Program-made: the position numbers and the translations under genes | Source: Nemertoderma westbladi | Lineage: Eukaryota; Xenacoelomorpha; Nemertodermatida; Nemertodermatidae | Assembly (NCBI GenBank): GCA_032718475.1 | Contig: JAUCBJ010009090.1 | Location: forward strand, 1 to 64,000 | Length of the DNA stretch: 64,000 bases | Direction of reading: 5' to 3' | Notes under the pieces: generated by a model | What the model saw: only the letters and a program-made list of their open reading frames with translations | The model's database searches: none | Told to the model about the DNA's origin: nothing | Part shown: one piece after another, positions 21,840 through 33,407 of the stretch | Numbering within the stretch: position 1 is the first letter of the stretch | Layout of the letters: the number at the start of each line of letters is the position of its first letter

Positions 21840-22031
21840 GAAACTGCACAAACTATATTAGTTGATTATTAAATGTAAAAATGACATAAATTATGTTATA
21901 AATGAAACTGCACAAATTATATTAGTTGATTATTAAATGTAAAAATGACATAAATTATGTTATAAATGAAACTGCACAAATTATATTAGTTGATTATTAA
22001 ATGTAAAAATGACATAAATTATGTTATAAAT
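21840..22031 (+). repeat. Three tandem 64-bp units
   Basis: GAAACTGCACAAA starts at 21840, 21904 and 21968, units almost identical (one or two substitutions). Recent tandem triplication. Confidence 0.9.
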
Positions 22032-22160
22032 AAGTTAGCTTATATTTATGGTGGCGATTGGAGCCAGGTTAATAATTTAGCTACTGGTTATTAATAGTTA
22101 TAACCCGCCTACCGGTAGGTAATGCAGTAAGCCTATCTGGCTGTCAGGCAAATTTCCACC

Positions 22161-22251
22161 TATTGTTTACGTGGTAGCCAATGACGGCGTTAAGTAATGT
22201 CCCCTTAGTGGACATTACTTAACGCCGTCATTGGTTACCACGTAAACAATA
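22161..22251. repeat. Near-perfect 42-bp hairpin
   Basis: Arms 22161-22202 and 22210-22251 (TATTGTTTACGTGGTA..., core ATGACGGCGTTAAGTAATG) pair with one mismatch around a 7-nt loop CCTTAGT. A related single arm, ACGGCGTTGAGTAATGTTAC, occurs at about 22347. Likely a MITE remnant or the centre of the larger foldback. Confidence 0.85.
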
Positions 22252-23749
22252 ACACCAAATACAATACTAAATGTACAGGCCAATACAATGTTGTAATGTC
22301 CTCTAAAGCTTTAAAGTGCTAAATAACAACTCGCTGTTAATACTAACGGCGTTGAGTAATGTTACAATTTTGGAATTAATAATTATTCTCTTCAAACATT
22401 TGTTCACAAATCGCAGTACCGGTATACGTTGGGATTGTGAAGTTTATACTGTACCGTAGTATAGCTAACGACTTTACAGTAGCGCGGTCGTAGCTATGCA
22501 TGGCAAATACCAATGATAATAATTTACAGTACCACTTTCTCTTTCAAAGGATAACTATTTACTTCAATATATTTTTAATAGGAACAAGAAATGGGAATAC
22601 TGTAAAATCATCATAGATTACGCAACATAGTACTTAATGAAAATCTACATCGGCCTACATCGATCACGTGCATGGACCACCGGCCGCCTCCGAAACAAAA
22701 CAGTGGCGATCATCTATGTATATTCCCCAATTCAACTGCATAGTATCTGTCAGTGTCCTTTTGCAAGTTCTTCCATGGGTTCTTTTGCAAAAGAGCCAAC
22801 CCTTCCATGCACTATCTGTCTTAATAGTAACCGTTATTCCATCAGTTAAGTACTTTAGATTACATTTAATGGGGAACAAAATTGGCGTGAAGCTGTTAAG
22901 GGACAATATCATATCTACTAGCAGATTTGGTCCTAAGCTAATATTGTCGGGGGACTATAATCTAAAATAAAAAAAGCCCCTAAAAATCAGCATTAAAAGG
23001 GAGATAATTTGTTTTGTTACATTATGGCAACTTAACAGCGTTCTGGTGAATTACTCGTAACGCTGCAAAGTACTACTTTGCAGCGTTGCGGTCTATAGGA
23101 CGGAACGCTGCAAAGTAATCAATAACATGGAAATAACTTCAATTACCGTATTCCAGAATGTATTATTTCCATTTATGTTAATGAGTGCTGCTTTATTATC
23201 CAGTTTGCAGTGACGGGACTAGCTACTGTATGTAAATAATTGTTTAACGTGTACTGTAATCCATTATGGCGAAACGTCCAATAGAATAAAACACTTTAAA
23301 GAAAATGACCAAAGAAAATGGCGACAGTGTTCAGTAAAACTGAACGGACACAGATGGTGACTCAGTTTGCTTCAGTCGACGATGGATCAAAGATTTATCA
23401 CATCCAAGCAGGAGATAACTTCCAATAAACTTTATTTAGATTTAAATGTATAATTAATACTGTGTACCTGTTAATAAATTTTACTTATATTAGATATAGT
23501 ACATGATTAAAATGTTTAAATATGAGCATCCATAAAATCCTTTCTTCATATACCGAACGCTGATAAGTTGACATAATGTAACAAAATTACATACATCTTT
23601 GCTTGCAAAGGTCACTTTTCAGCGTTAAAGACCCTTGTTTATTTCTGTAAACTCCCTCGCTGCGCTCGCTCGGTACATAAATAAACTCGGGTCATAACAC
23701 TGCAAAGTGCTACTTTGCACACAACGATGTAAATAGTTATACCAATACT

Positions 23750-25829
23750 TGAGCCATATTGTAAAAGTGCAAATATCGGCATTCAATAATTTCCTAGTCA
23801 TAGCCTCTAGTTAATAAGGCCATGTTCACGGCCCAATATACTGCAGTTTTGAAGCTGCTAAAAAGAGGCCATATTTATCAACATTGTAAAAATGTAAGTT
23901 TGGTAAAGTTCTGGACATTTACAATTGCTTAGATATTATTGTGAATAGGTAGAATTTCAATGCTGTCATTTAAACACTCTACGGAATTGTATTGTAGCAT
24001 AGTGATTTATGTATTGGCCTAGCTAGTATTTTCGGAACTAGTGCAGTATACGTACCGTACAGGGCACTAGTAAAGGAAAAGGTTCCCAAAATAAAAACGT
24101 GTGTTTTTTTTTACTAGCTGGTATTTTTTTTAAATTAAAAAAAATAATATAAACTGTAAACTGTTGGCTAATCTGCAGGAAAGTAGTTTAAACCTGAAAT
24201 ATCAATGTTTTCACATTTTTTATATATTTTTTATTTTATATTTCAATAAATACTAGGTAGTAAAAAAACACTAGCCACCATAAAAAAACATATCTACAGA
24301 GTACACCCAAGGCCATCGTAATACCATGGTATTACATGGCCTTGGTACACTATGCACACCATATTTTGGACACTAGTTCATACTGTAGTGATATTTCACC
24401 GTCCAAATGTTCTACAATAGCTAGTACGGTAGTAGTATGATTAGTTATACAAATAATGACCCCTTATTAGAAACCTCAAAGTTGCCGTATATTTTACTGT
24501 CAATGTAGTTAGCCATGATCATACATTTACCAGATTTGAAACGCTTTATATTTTATTAATAACTATAACAGCCAATCTTCTTGTGTCTTGTGTCGAACTT
24601 ATTAGTCCGGCAGCCACGTACCTCTTTTTGGCCCAACCGAAAATTTTTGGACGGATTACATTTTTTGGATGTTTTGGTGTCTAGGGGTCCCTCTTAACAT
24701 AAAAATGTGATTCATAGACTTTGACACCTTGGGCAATTTGAATTAATGACCCGTTTCTATGGACTACAGCAATTTCTTTGAAAGCTGAGCAATCAGAATG
24801 GCGATTAACTGGTGGGCTTGAACTGGTTGTAATTTTGATCGAAAATATGAAAATTTAAGACTGTAGATTGCGTATGTCCCAAACAAGTAAGAGTGAGTCC
24901 TTTATCCAAAGCTTTGATGACTTTCGCTTTGCCAATCTCAAACATACTCACAACCGTTTCACACACAGATCGCCCACGTCTGTTACTGCGGTACAGTTTT
25001 TTAATGGGGATTTTATGAAAATTGAATTGGTTATACCTGTTCTTTCCCTCAGATAAAAATGTAATAATAGAACAAATATAGAATATTTATCTGCGAAAAT
25101 GCGCATAGCGCGCATGTTCTGTGGAAACTTTTTCCCAGATAACATCTTCGAAACACCGCCAAAATACACACGATACCATAGCCTCTTTTATGAATTTTTC
25201 ACTGGGCGGCACAGACACTCGCCATGGCAAATTGTATGGGTGGGGGGGGGGGGGGGGGGGGGTGTGTGTGTGTGTTTTTTGATACACATTTTTAATGTGT
25301 GTGAACGAAAAACTATTAAGCATACTGTAATATATTGTTTATTGACAATAATGGATATAATTTCTATATGAAGCAACAACTAATTTTACAAAACTTAATT
25401 AAATCATTATTATACATAAATATTAAATTATAATAGAAAATGTGGCACCTATACCGGAAATTAAGAGGTGGTTAAAACAGGTTTGAGAACAAAATTAACC
25501 CTTTGTTGCACTTGTTGCTTTTAAGCAACAGTTCTATTATCGGTCTATCTCATAGAAATATATATTTGTGGTGCCGAAAATACTAGACTAATGTATTGAA
25601 GTGATATTTTTGATTGTTAAAATTATGGATGACTCATTTATACAATAGATGATTGTTAACTAATCATTTTCTTAGTAGGCCTACTTCTACAGTAGAACAT
25701 TAGGACCCCCAGTCGCCGCACACTTACCAAAATGTTTACTCAATCTAGATTTCGCTGATACATCTTTCTATTAATTTCTATACAGATTATGTTATGTAAC
25801 ACCTAAATACATCATACACTGGAATATAG
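23750..25829. other. Gene-free stretch with small palindromes
   Basis: 24306-24346 is a palindrome (CCAAGGCCAT...ATGGCCTTGG). 24093-24290 resembles the ACTAGCT / AACACTAGC(T/C)ACCATAAAA element seen at 55.6-57.6 and 62.4-62.7 kb. 25242-25262 is G21 followed by (GT)7. Short ORFs at 22637-22970 and 24868-25371 show nothing recognisable. Confidence 0.4.
24093..24290. repeat. Diverged copy of the ACTAGCTA/ACCATAAAA palindromic element
   Basis: TTTTACTAGCTGGTATTTTT near 24111 and AACACTAGCCACCATAAAA near 24270 correspond to the outer parts of the palindromic elements at 55.6-57.7 kb and 62.4-62.75 kb, around an A/T-rich centre. Weak but in the right order. Confidence 0.45.
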
Positions 25830-27905
25830 TGTCGTTGCCCCTGTAGAGGAGGTGGAAAATTTCTACCAGAATCTACAAGCAGCTACTGATGGAGTGGATC
25901 AGCATGCATTCTTAACATTCCTGGGAGACTTTAATGCAAGTCTGCATCAATCACCTACATCACCGTGGGTCTATAGCAATAGTGTTAACCGAAATTCCGT
26001 CCATCTTCAGGATTTTATCTCTGGAAATGGATTGTTTTCGGCTGGAACCCAGTTCAAGAAGCGAACTGGAAAGCTATGGACTCAAAGTGGACCCAGTGGT
26101 CACAAGTCCCAGATAGACCATATCCTGTTTCGTAGGAAATACAGGAGCTCTATACAAGACTGTAATGCATTTACACTACGACCCTTCTCCAGTGATCACC
26201 GCCTTATTGTGGCCAAGGTAAGACTTAGTCTGCGTGCTAGCAGAACAACGAAATCTGCCTTGCCGCGGCATGACTGGTCCTCTCTGTTGCAACAGCCAAG
26301 TGTGAGATCCAGCTTCACACTACAACTGAGCAACAGGTATGAGGTACTTGTCTCTGAGGCGGCAGATCACTGACTGATCGCGGCAGTTCCCCCTGAGGTC
26401 TTTAAAATACCTGAGTGTTTAAAGCTCATCTATCCCATCATAGTAGACATGTACAGAACAACAAGAGTCCCACAAGAAATGAAAACAAATAAGTTGGTGC
26501 CAGTTCCCAAGAAGGGCAACCTAACACTCTATGGTTCTTTTCGGGGAATCTCATCGATCTCGATTGCTGCAAAGCTATACAATAGAATTCTATTAAATCG
26601 CATCAGTGATCCCATTGAGAGACTGCTCCGTGGAAATCAGAATGGGTTCCGTAAAGGTCGTGGGATCATGGAGCCCATTTTGGCACTTAGAAGGATAATT
26701 TAAGAGTTATCAAAAAAGAAAGACAGGCATCTGGCTGTTATCTTTGTTGACTTTTTCAAGGCCTTTGATTCAGTCTCTCGCTCACGTATGTTCAGCATAC
26801 TTTAATTATATGGGATTCCTGATGAAATTATTGCAGCAATCAGATCAGTATACGATGGTTCGACAACATTTGTGTCTACTGTTGACGGTGACACAGAACC
26901 ATTTGAAGTGTTATGGGGCGTCCTCCAGGGAGACACACTTGCACCATTCTTGTTCATAATTGTTGTTGACTATGTTCTACGCATGTCCTTAGATTATCAT
27001 AATGATGATGGGGTGATGATAACTCCACCTACTGGCTCCAGAAGTCGAGGAAATCCTGCCAAGTACCTAACTGATCTAGACTTTGCTGATGACTTAGGAG
27101 TACTCTCAGAATCACTAGAGGGAGCCCAACGGCTCCTCAGCTCATTAGAACATGCTGCTTCTAGTGTTGGTCTTTTTATTAACTCCAGAAAGACCAAAAT
27201 TTTGACAGTTAACTTTGAAAGTCATCAGCAAGTCTCTGATCGGATGAGCATAAGCTCAAAAGATGGTATGCTTGAGCATGTGGATGACTTCTGTTACCTG
27301 GGATAATGGATCCGGAAGTCAGGTGAGGACCTTCGAATACTTAAGGGAAAGGCATGGGCAGCCTTGAATAGGCTTTCCAGGATTTGGAAGTCACCGAGAA
27401 TTAATCGGAAACTTAAGGTCCGATTATTTAGAGCAGCAGTAGTTCCAGTACTCCTCTATGGGAGTCCATGCTGGGCTCTAACTGCTGAGGACACCAAATC
27501 TCTGGATGGCACATTCACAAGAATGCTACGCCAGGTTCATTGTCTCAAATACAATGCACACATCTCCAACCAGACACTATATTATCACATTGGAGGTGTC
27601 TCATTGGTTTCCCCAAGCTTGACACTAGAACAAAATCGCCTCCGCTTTGCAGGACATTGCTTTCGCCGTGAGGACCAGCCAGTGCATAATCTTGTACTTT
27701 GGCAGCCTCATGGAGTGAATAAGCATGGTGGACAGCCCATGATTTTCTTGAGACGCATCTTAAAGGACACTGGCCTTGAAGATGCGGATGATCTAGCAAA
27801 TGTCATGGGTGATAGGGAGTTGTGGCGGTGCAATTTTGTCGATAAGCCGGCACAGCATTCTTAAAAATGCAGCTGTAATGCAGCATGCCGATCCTAGTAG
27901 TAGTC
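25830..27905 (+). mobile_element. Dead RTE-like non-LTR retrotransposon, copy 1
   Basis: An endonuclease segment (25852-26373) contains LGDFNASL and, near its end, IDHILFRRK and SSDHRLIVAKV, the conserved GDFN and SDH motifs of APE-type endonucleases. After a frameshift and an apparent internal deletion come RT motifs: NQNGFRKGRG (26635-26664), VDFFKAFDSVS (motif A, 26740s), GVLQGDTLAP (26917-26946) and LDFADDLGVL (motif C, catalytic DD, near 27076). The C-terminal domain (27364-27864) runs to a stop at 27862. At least stops at 26374, 26701 and 27304 and frame changes kill it. The 3' end is TAGTAGTAGT, an RTE-like microsatellite tail. Clade assignment by motif style only. It mobilised by target-primed reverse transcription when active. 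Confidence 0.8.
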
Positions 27906-27921
27906 GTAATTCAGTGACACA

Positions 27922-27941
27922 CCCCCCCCCCCCCCCCCCCC
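27922..27941 (+). repeat. Poly-C tract (C20)
   Basis: Uninterrupted C20 just past the 3' end of the LINE. Confidence 0.95.
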
Positions 27942-27970
27942 ACCCATAATTTTTGAAGTGGAAATTCATG

Positions 27971-29217
27971 TCCACGAAGCTAAGGAAAATCAACTACTTT
28001 CGCTAAGAAAGATTTTCCTTAGCTGAGATGGTCTATTCATAGTGGGCTATTTTACTTGTGTGAGGCAGATTTGGGGTTTTTTGATAGGCGAAAAAACTAG
28101 CCTTTAAAAGTACCCTGAAATTTTGCATGTATATACTACTCGGCGAGGCGCATCTTTTGGGCCGGGTCTCATATCCAGGAAAAATCTGGTTTCCATGGCA
28201 ACGGACTTCAAAAAAAGTCTATGTATTTCAAGTCAATATTTATAACTCTATTTGTAGGAAAACTATAATAGATTTAAACTTGGGGTTTTGCAACACAACT
28301 ATAAGGTCCATAGCAGATCCGATTGAGGCTAAATAGAAAATCCAGTTACCTTGGCAACCGGGATAAACAGATGTTAAAATTTATAAAATGTTAATTTGAG
28401 GCCTAAGGGCAAGGTGTTATGACTTGAGACCAACCCCTACCCCCACTATATAACTTATTCTGCATCCGAATTACATTGTTCTATTTTTCAGTTACCATGA
28501 CAACAGCCGAAAACAGATGTTTTTATACAAAAATTATTCATTTGGACATAGACTTCGCGATAAAATTTTACAAAACTGGGTATGTGTTATCTGCACCACT
28601 AGTTGGAACTTTTAGTGAAACTTAAATCATTCCAGAAATTTAGTTACCATGGTAACTGTAGTTTATTAAACTCTATATCATTCAAGTCTATATTGATAAC
28701 TCTATTTCTAGCAAAACTGTAATATATATAAACTTGGGGTTTTGTAACTCATCTATAATTTCCATATCCATCCAAGCCGTTTGAGGTTAATTAGAAAGTA
28801 CAGTTACCATAGCAACAAGACTAAACAGATGTTACTATTTATAAAATGATAATTTGAAGCACAAGTTAATAGTATTATGACTTGGGACCAAGACCTACCC
28901 CCACTATATGACTTATTCTGCATCCGAATTACATTATTATATTTTTCAGTTTCCATGACAACCACTGCAAACAGATGCATTTTGATAGAAAATCGGTAAT
29001 TTGGACATAAACTACAATATTTTCTGAAACTCGGTATATGTGTTATAATCTGAACCACAATCTGGACTGAATCTTTTTTCAAAGGTAAAACCCACAGTTC
29101 CAGAGAACTCTAGTTTCCATGGGAATAGACGTAAATTATTGGCAATTGCTACTAAACTAGGCTATAAGCAACGAACCAAAGTGTGGCCGTTTGTTTAATT
29201 TTCCTTAGCTTCGTGGT
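27971..29217 (+). mobile_element. 1.24-kb X-box-array element, copy 1
   Basis: Starts with CCACGAAGCTAAGGAAAAT and ends with the complementary ATTTTCCTTAGCTTCGTGG (29198-29216), so it has 19-bp terminal inverted repeats. A subterminal hairpin (AAGGAAAATC...GATTTTCCTT) follows the left end. The interior is a degenerate tandem array of about 150-bp units in a three-unit higher-order period of about 456 bp (A-B-C-A'-B'-C'-A''). Each unit starts with a palindromic 14-mer of the form GTT(A/T)CCATGGCAAC. No ORF of note. Confidence 0.75.
28189..29126 (+). promoter_or_regulatory. Seven RFX X-box-like palindromes (copy 1)
   Basis: Sites at 28189, 28345, 28491, 28643, 28803, 28949 and 29113, each 14 bp: GTTTCCATGGCAAC, GTTACCTTGGCAAC, GTTACCATGACAAC, GTTACCATGGTAAC, GTTACCATAGCAAC, GTTTCCATGACAAC, GTTTCCATGGGAAT. 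Known RFX factors bind GTNRCC-(0-3)-RGYAAC-type imperfect palindromes, which these match closely. Spacing is 146-164 bp. Binding is inferred. Confidence 0.6.
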
Positions 29218-29305
29218 TGCATTTCCTTTAGGAAATGCCTTTCTCGTTATGACCGTATAATCCATAGTTCAATCCTTGAGTAATTTCGTAGGCCTAAGCT
29301 ACAGT

Positions 29306-30542
29306 CCACGAAGCTAAGGAAAATCAACTACTTTCGCTAAGAAAGATTTTCCTTAGCTGAGATGGTCTATTCATAGTGGGCTATTTTACTTGTATGGAGC
29401 AGATTTGGTTTTTTTTGATCAGGGAAAAAACTAGCCTTTAAAAGTACCCTGAAATTTTGCATGTATATACTACTCGACGAGGCGCATCTTTTGGGCCGGG
29501 TCTCATATCCAGGAAAAATCTGGTTTCCATGGCAACGGACTTCAAAAAAAGTCTATGTATTTCAAGTCAATATTTATAACTCTATTTGTAGGAAAACTAT
29601 AATAGATATAAACTTGGGGTTTCGCAACACAACTATAAGGTCCATAGCAGATCCGATTGAGGCTAAATAGAAAATCCAGTTACCTTGGCAACCGGGATAA
29701 ACAGATGTTAAAATTTATAAAATGTTAATTTGAGGCCTAAGGGCAAGGTGTTATGACTTGGGACCAACCCCTACCCCCACTATATAACTTATTCTGCATC
29801 CGAATTACATTGTTCTATTTTTCAGTTACCATGACAACCGCTGAAAACAGATGTTTTTATACAAAAATTATTCATTTGGACATAGACTTCGCGATAAAAT
29901 TTTACAAAACTGGGTATGTGTTATCTGGACCACTAGTTGGAACTTTTAGTGAAACTTAAATTATTCCAGAAATTTAGTTACCATGGTAACTGTAGTTTAT
30001 TAAACTCTATATCATTCAAGTCTATATTGATAACTCTATTTGTAGCAAAACTGTAATATATATAAACTTGGGGTTTTGCAACTCATCTATAAGATCCATA
30101 TCCAAGCCGTTTGAGGTTAATTAGAAAATACAGTTACCATAGCAACAAGTCTAAACAGATGTTAAAATTTATAAAATGATAATTTGAAGCACAAGTTAAT
30201 AGTATTATGACTTGGGACTAACCCCTACCCCCACTATATGACTTATTCTGCATCCGAATTACATTGTTCTATTTTTCAGTTTCCATGACAACCACTGCAA
30301 ACAGATGCATTTTGATAGAAAATCGGTAATTTGGACATAAACTACAATATTTTCTGAAACTCAGTATATGTGTTATCTGAACCACAATCTGTACTGAATT
30401 TTTTTTCAAAGGTTAAAGCAACAGTTCCAGAGAACTCTAGTTTCCATGGGAATAGAAGTTAATTATTGACAATTGCTACTAAACGAGGCTAAGCAACGAA
30501 CCAAAGTGTGGCCGTTTGTTTAATTTTCCTTAGCTTCGTGGT
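29306..30542 (+). mobile_element. 1.24-kb X-box-array element, copy 2
   Basis: A second copy in the same orientation, about 95 percent identical by eye, with the same terminal inverted repeats (left at 29307, right 30524-30542) and flanking TTGCATTTCCTTTAGGAAATGC hairpin (split by its loop) after each right end. An 88-bp spacer (29218-29305) separates the copies. Tandem arrangement suggests duplication of one insertion with its flank rather than two insertions. Confidence 0.75.
29523..30453 (+). promoter_or_regulatory. Seven RFX X-box-like palindromes (copy 2)
   Basis: Sites at 29523, 29679, 29825, 29977, 30133, 30279 and 30440, in the same order and with the same sequence variants as in copy 1. 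None of the seven has been lost between the two copies although the surrounding sequence carries substitutions and indels. Confidence 0.6.
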
Positions 30543-30574
30543 TGCATTTCCTTTAGGAAATGCCTTTCTCGTAT

Positions 30575-31870
30575 TACATTATAATATCGTACCGGTAGTG
30601 GTAAAGCCTATGTACTTGGTATACAAAAACTTTGGGTGAATAAACTGAGTAACGTTATTAATGACAGCTATACCGGCCCTATTTAATCATAAAATCAAAA
30701 TAATTATGTTTGGTCTTTAAATTCTATAGGCATTACCGGTACTACAGTATGTTATAGGTACCCACTTTTTGAATAATTGTTTTCACATGAAAATGACTTC
30801 TACCATGGGGAATTTTGTTCTATAACAAATATTTGACGTTCTGATGGAAGATGGTAGCTAGTAATTTTGATTTTGCGTTAACTACCGGCAGTACATTTGG
30901 TTAGAGTTCAGTATAGCACTATATTTTTAAAACATATATCATTGTTACTACGGCAACGCTGAAGAGCTCTTGAACAAAGTAGAAGTAGAATAGTAGAACA
31001 GTAGAATAGTAGAACAGTAGTACAATATTTTGTATACCGATGTAACTAATTAGTTTATTTATCAATTTGGTATTGGTTTTTGTTGGCCTTTAATATCTCA
31101 TGGAATCCGTTTAATTTTCCATTTCTCTTCTGATACCTCACATGTAGGCCTATTCTGTCAGTTATTCGGAGGATTTATCGAAATTGAAATTGAAATTGTT
31201 TAATTGACATCAAATAAGTAAAGTAAATCTGCATAATTAAACATTACCGGAAGGAACAAGATAATCCATTATACAGTAGTTATGGTGAGTGTGAGTCTAG
31301 ATGATGTCGGGGATAGCCCCAAGAGACATGGTCTCGTTTTCATGGGGGTCCCCTTAAGGCGAGGAGGTTATCGGTATGGTCGGTATGGTAATTGTCTGTC
31401 GGTAGTGGTAAATGTGTGGTTAGTAGGCGTGTGTAAAATGGAGTAACCTCATAGTTAATGTAGGCCTACTCCTCAAACAACGTTCTGGCCTCGTATATTT
31501 TACTTATTTTTTTCCGTCTTATTCTGTCTTTTATTAATTGCCTTAGTTTGCCTTTCAGCATGTTTTATGGGTATCCCTAGGATAGTAATGCCATTATATT
31601 TAGTTGTTTTATGACGCATCTTATTTTATATGGTAAATAGTTAGTGCAAAAATATTCTAGAATAAGCAAAAAAGTATATATTCCAGATATAAATATATAA
31701 TAACTATATAAAATATAAATATATAAAATCTAGATATTTAATATTTATTTATTATAATGTAATATGTTCGAGAACTTTATCCAAATGAAGTAGCAAAAAC
31801 TAGCTAGTATAAAAAATTTTGTGGAGTGTTTTTACATGTATCGAAAGATTGTAGCAGACCCTTTTAAGTA
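30575..31870. other. Gene-free stretch
   Basis: AT-rich; a (AGTAGAACAGTAGAAT)-type short repeat near 30980-31020. No gene recognised. A 5' exon of the membrane protein gene below may hide here but none could be supported. Confidence 0.35.
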
Positions 31871-31871
31871 G

Positions 31872-32467
31872 TATACTTCTATTATTTTAAAACTGGCAGT
31901 GGTCCTTAAAGGTTTCGATAACAATATAAGCACATTAAGAATGATAGCCAAAATAAAATATGGTACGAATGACCTCATTAACACAGCACTTATAAATGAA
32001 ACGAAACGCACGCGGTCCATAAATCTTTGGATGTTATATTTAGCGATGTCGACTATTACGTATCTCCCATTATTGCTACTATCTATTGAACATAGGGACG
32101 CAGTTTCAGTTGTAAAAATATTATCCAAGTCTACTACTACGCCGTCCATTGTGTGGGCCTTGTACGGTCCATGGTCAGTTATGTACAGAGCCATGTACAT
32201 CTGCCACATAAGTCACACATTACTTCTCTTCATTGTTGTCCCATTGGAGAAGATCGGCCGCATTTCGCATAGTTTTCTCAACCGATGGACTCTTACCGGG
32301 CCCGTCTTCATTCAGATAGTGCTCGAGGTTATCCTGGCTGGCGTACTCATTGCGATGGTGGCATCACGTAGAGATAGCGTTGGTAATATTAGCGGTGCCA
32401 TTAGAGCGGATGTGAATAGAATGATAAATAATGACGACAACGATGATATAAGATTTCTAGAGAAAAG
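31872..32467 (+). CDS. Exon of an unrecognised multipass membrane protein
   Basis: Open from 31872 with a possible acceptor at CTGGCAG (31892-31898) or an internal ATG at 31941. It ends at the donor AG|GTGGGT (32467/32468), phase 2. Hydrophobic segments, counted from 31899, are LWMLYLAMSTITYLPLLLLS (about residues 43-62), a long stretch from about 82 to 115 containing MYICHISHTLLLFIVV, and FIQIVLEVILAGVLIAMVA (about 135-154). A polar acidic tail (NNDDNDD) precedes the splice site. The splice joins in frame to the exon at 32996. No family recognised; a receptor or transporter fragment is possible. The 5' end and first exons are not identified. Confidence 0.5.
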
Positions 32468-32995
32468 GTGGGTATTTCATTTCTAAAATCTCTAAACTTC
32501 ACTCTTTGATTATAGGGCGAGATTTTCATATGGGCACCGATGCTTCAACCATTGTCTGTCGGTTGGTCGTTCCATCCGTCTGTCGTTCTGTCTATCTGTC
32601 GGCAAATGTTTGATGTCAATCTTTTATGAAATTAATCCAAACTTGGTACACATACGTAGTCTGTCAAAACTCTTACATATAATAATAAATTAAATATCAG
32701 TTCTCCAAACTCGGCAACTGTTTATATAGTGGCACAGGCAGCGGATGAACGTGTTTCCAAATGACAATGGAAATACATTCCTATACGCCAACAGCTGTAG
32801 GTGATTAATTAATAAATTTAATTAATAATTTAATTAATTTAATTAATAAATTAATAAAAACAATTTCATTAAAAAAAATAATAAACAGCTTTGTTCCAGC
32901 TATGGTATGTGGGTGAAATATAGCGACCTCAAGATATAGAGTTTATCATAGTAGGCCTACAATTTAATGTTTTTTTTTCTTTATTTCCTCCTCAG

Positions 32996-33407
32996 ATTCT
33001 CGTGTCATCTCAAAGCTTCATTGACATCTTCCACCACACCATTAGTGTCTATCACCTCCCACACGTCTACCCCCCAATCGACATCTGCGACACATAGTTT
33101 TACGACTCCATCTATATCTCACACGAGTTATACCACGATGTCTACGAACTCTACCCAATCCGAAGTTATGATATCTAACTCTGCGGAGGTGACTTGTTTT
33201 GACGTTGTTTATGAAATCCTTCGAGTTCGGATTACTCTAGCTGGCTGTGCGGCGGCACTCATGTGTTTCATTCGCATTTTTGCACTGGCGAGTATGCTGC
33301 AAGCGACTCGCCGCATTAACCTGGCGTCTTCAGACGGAACCTACGGTCTCTACACCGACTCAACCAAAGCTGAATGTTCTTCCTTCGGGGGAGATCCACC
33401 GCTCTAG
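32996..33407 (+). CDS. Last exon of the multipass membrane protein
   Basis: Acceptor TTTCCTCCTCAG ends at 32995 after a strong pyrimidine tract; the phase (one base completing the AG from the previous exon) matches exactly. The exon encodes a Ser/Thr-rich, mucin-like stretch of about 50 residues, then one hydrophobic segment (ITLAGCAAALMCFIRIFALA) and a short tail ending at TAG. The intron is 528 bp. The Ser/Thr stretch flanked by membrane helices would be an extracellular or lumenal loop likely to carry O-glycans. Function unknown. Confidence 0.5.

Larger units (their letters stand above)
21628..23748. mobile_element. 2.1-kb foldback element with hairpin ends
   Basis: TAACTATTTACAT...GTAAAGTAGCACTTTACAGTG at 21631-21684 matches inverted 23686-23739 at roughly 85 percent. 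Each terminus is also a hairpin by itself (21639-21690 with 21728-21775; 23588-23646 with 23678-23733). The interior holds a 64-bp triplet, a near-perfect 42-bp hairpin and a CGCTGCAAAGTA-type palindrome near 23067-23095. No transposase was found. Whether it is one element or nested foldbacks is uncertain. Confidence 0.55.

Noticed and set aside
31832-32209. Minus-strand 125-aa ORF
   Set aside because: Shadow of the plus-strand membrane-protein exon, which has a phase-matched splice partner.
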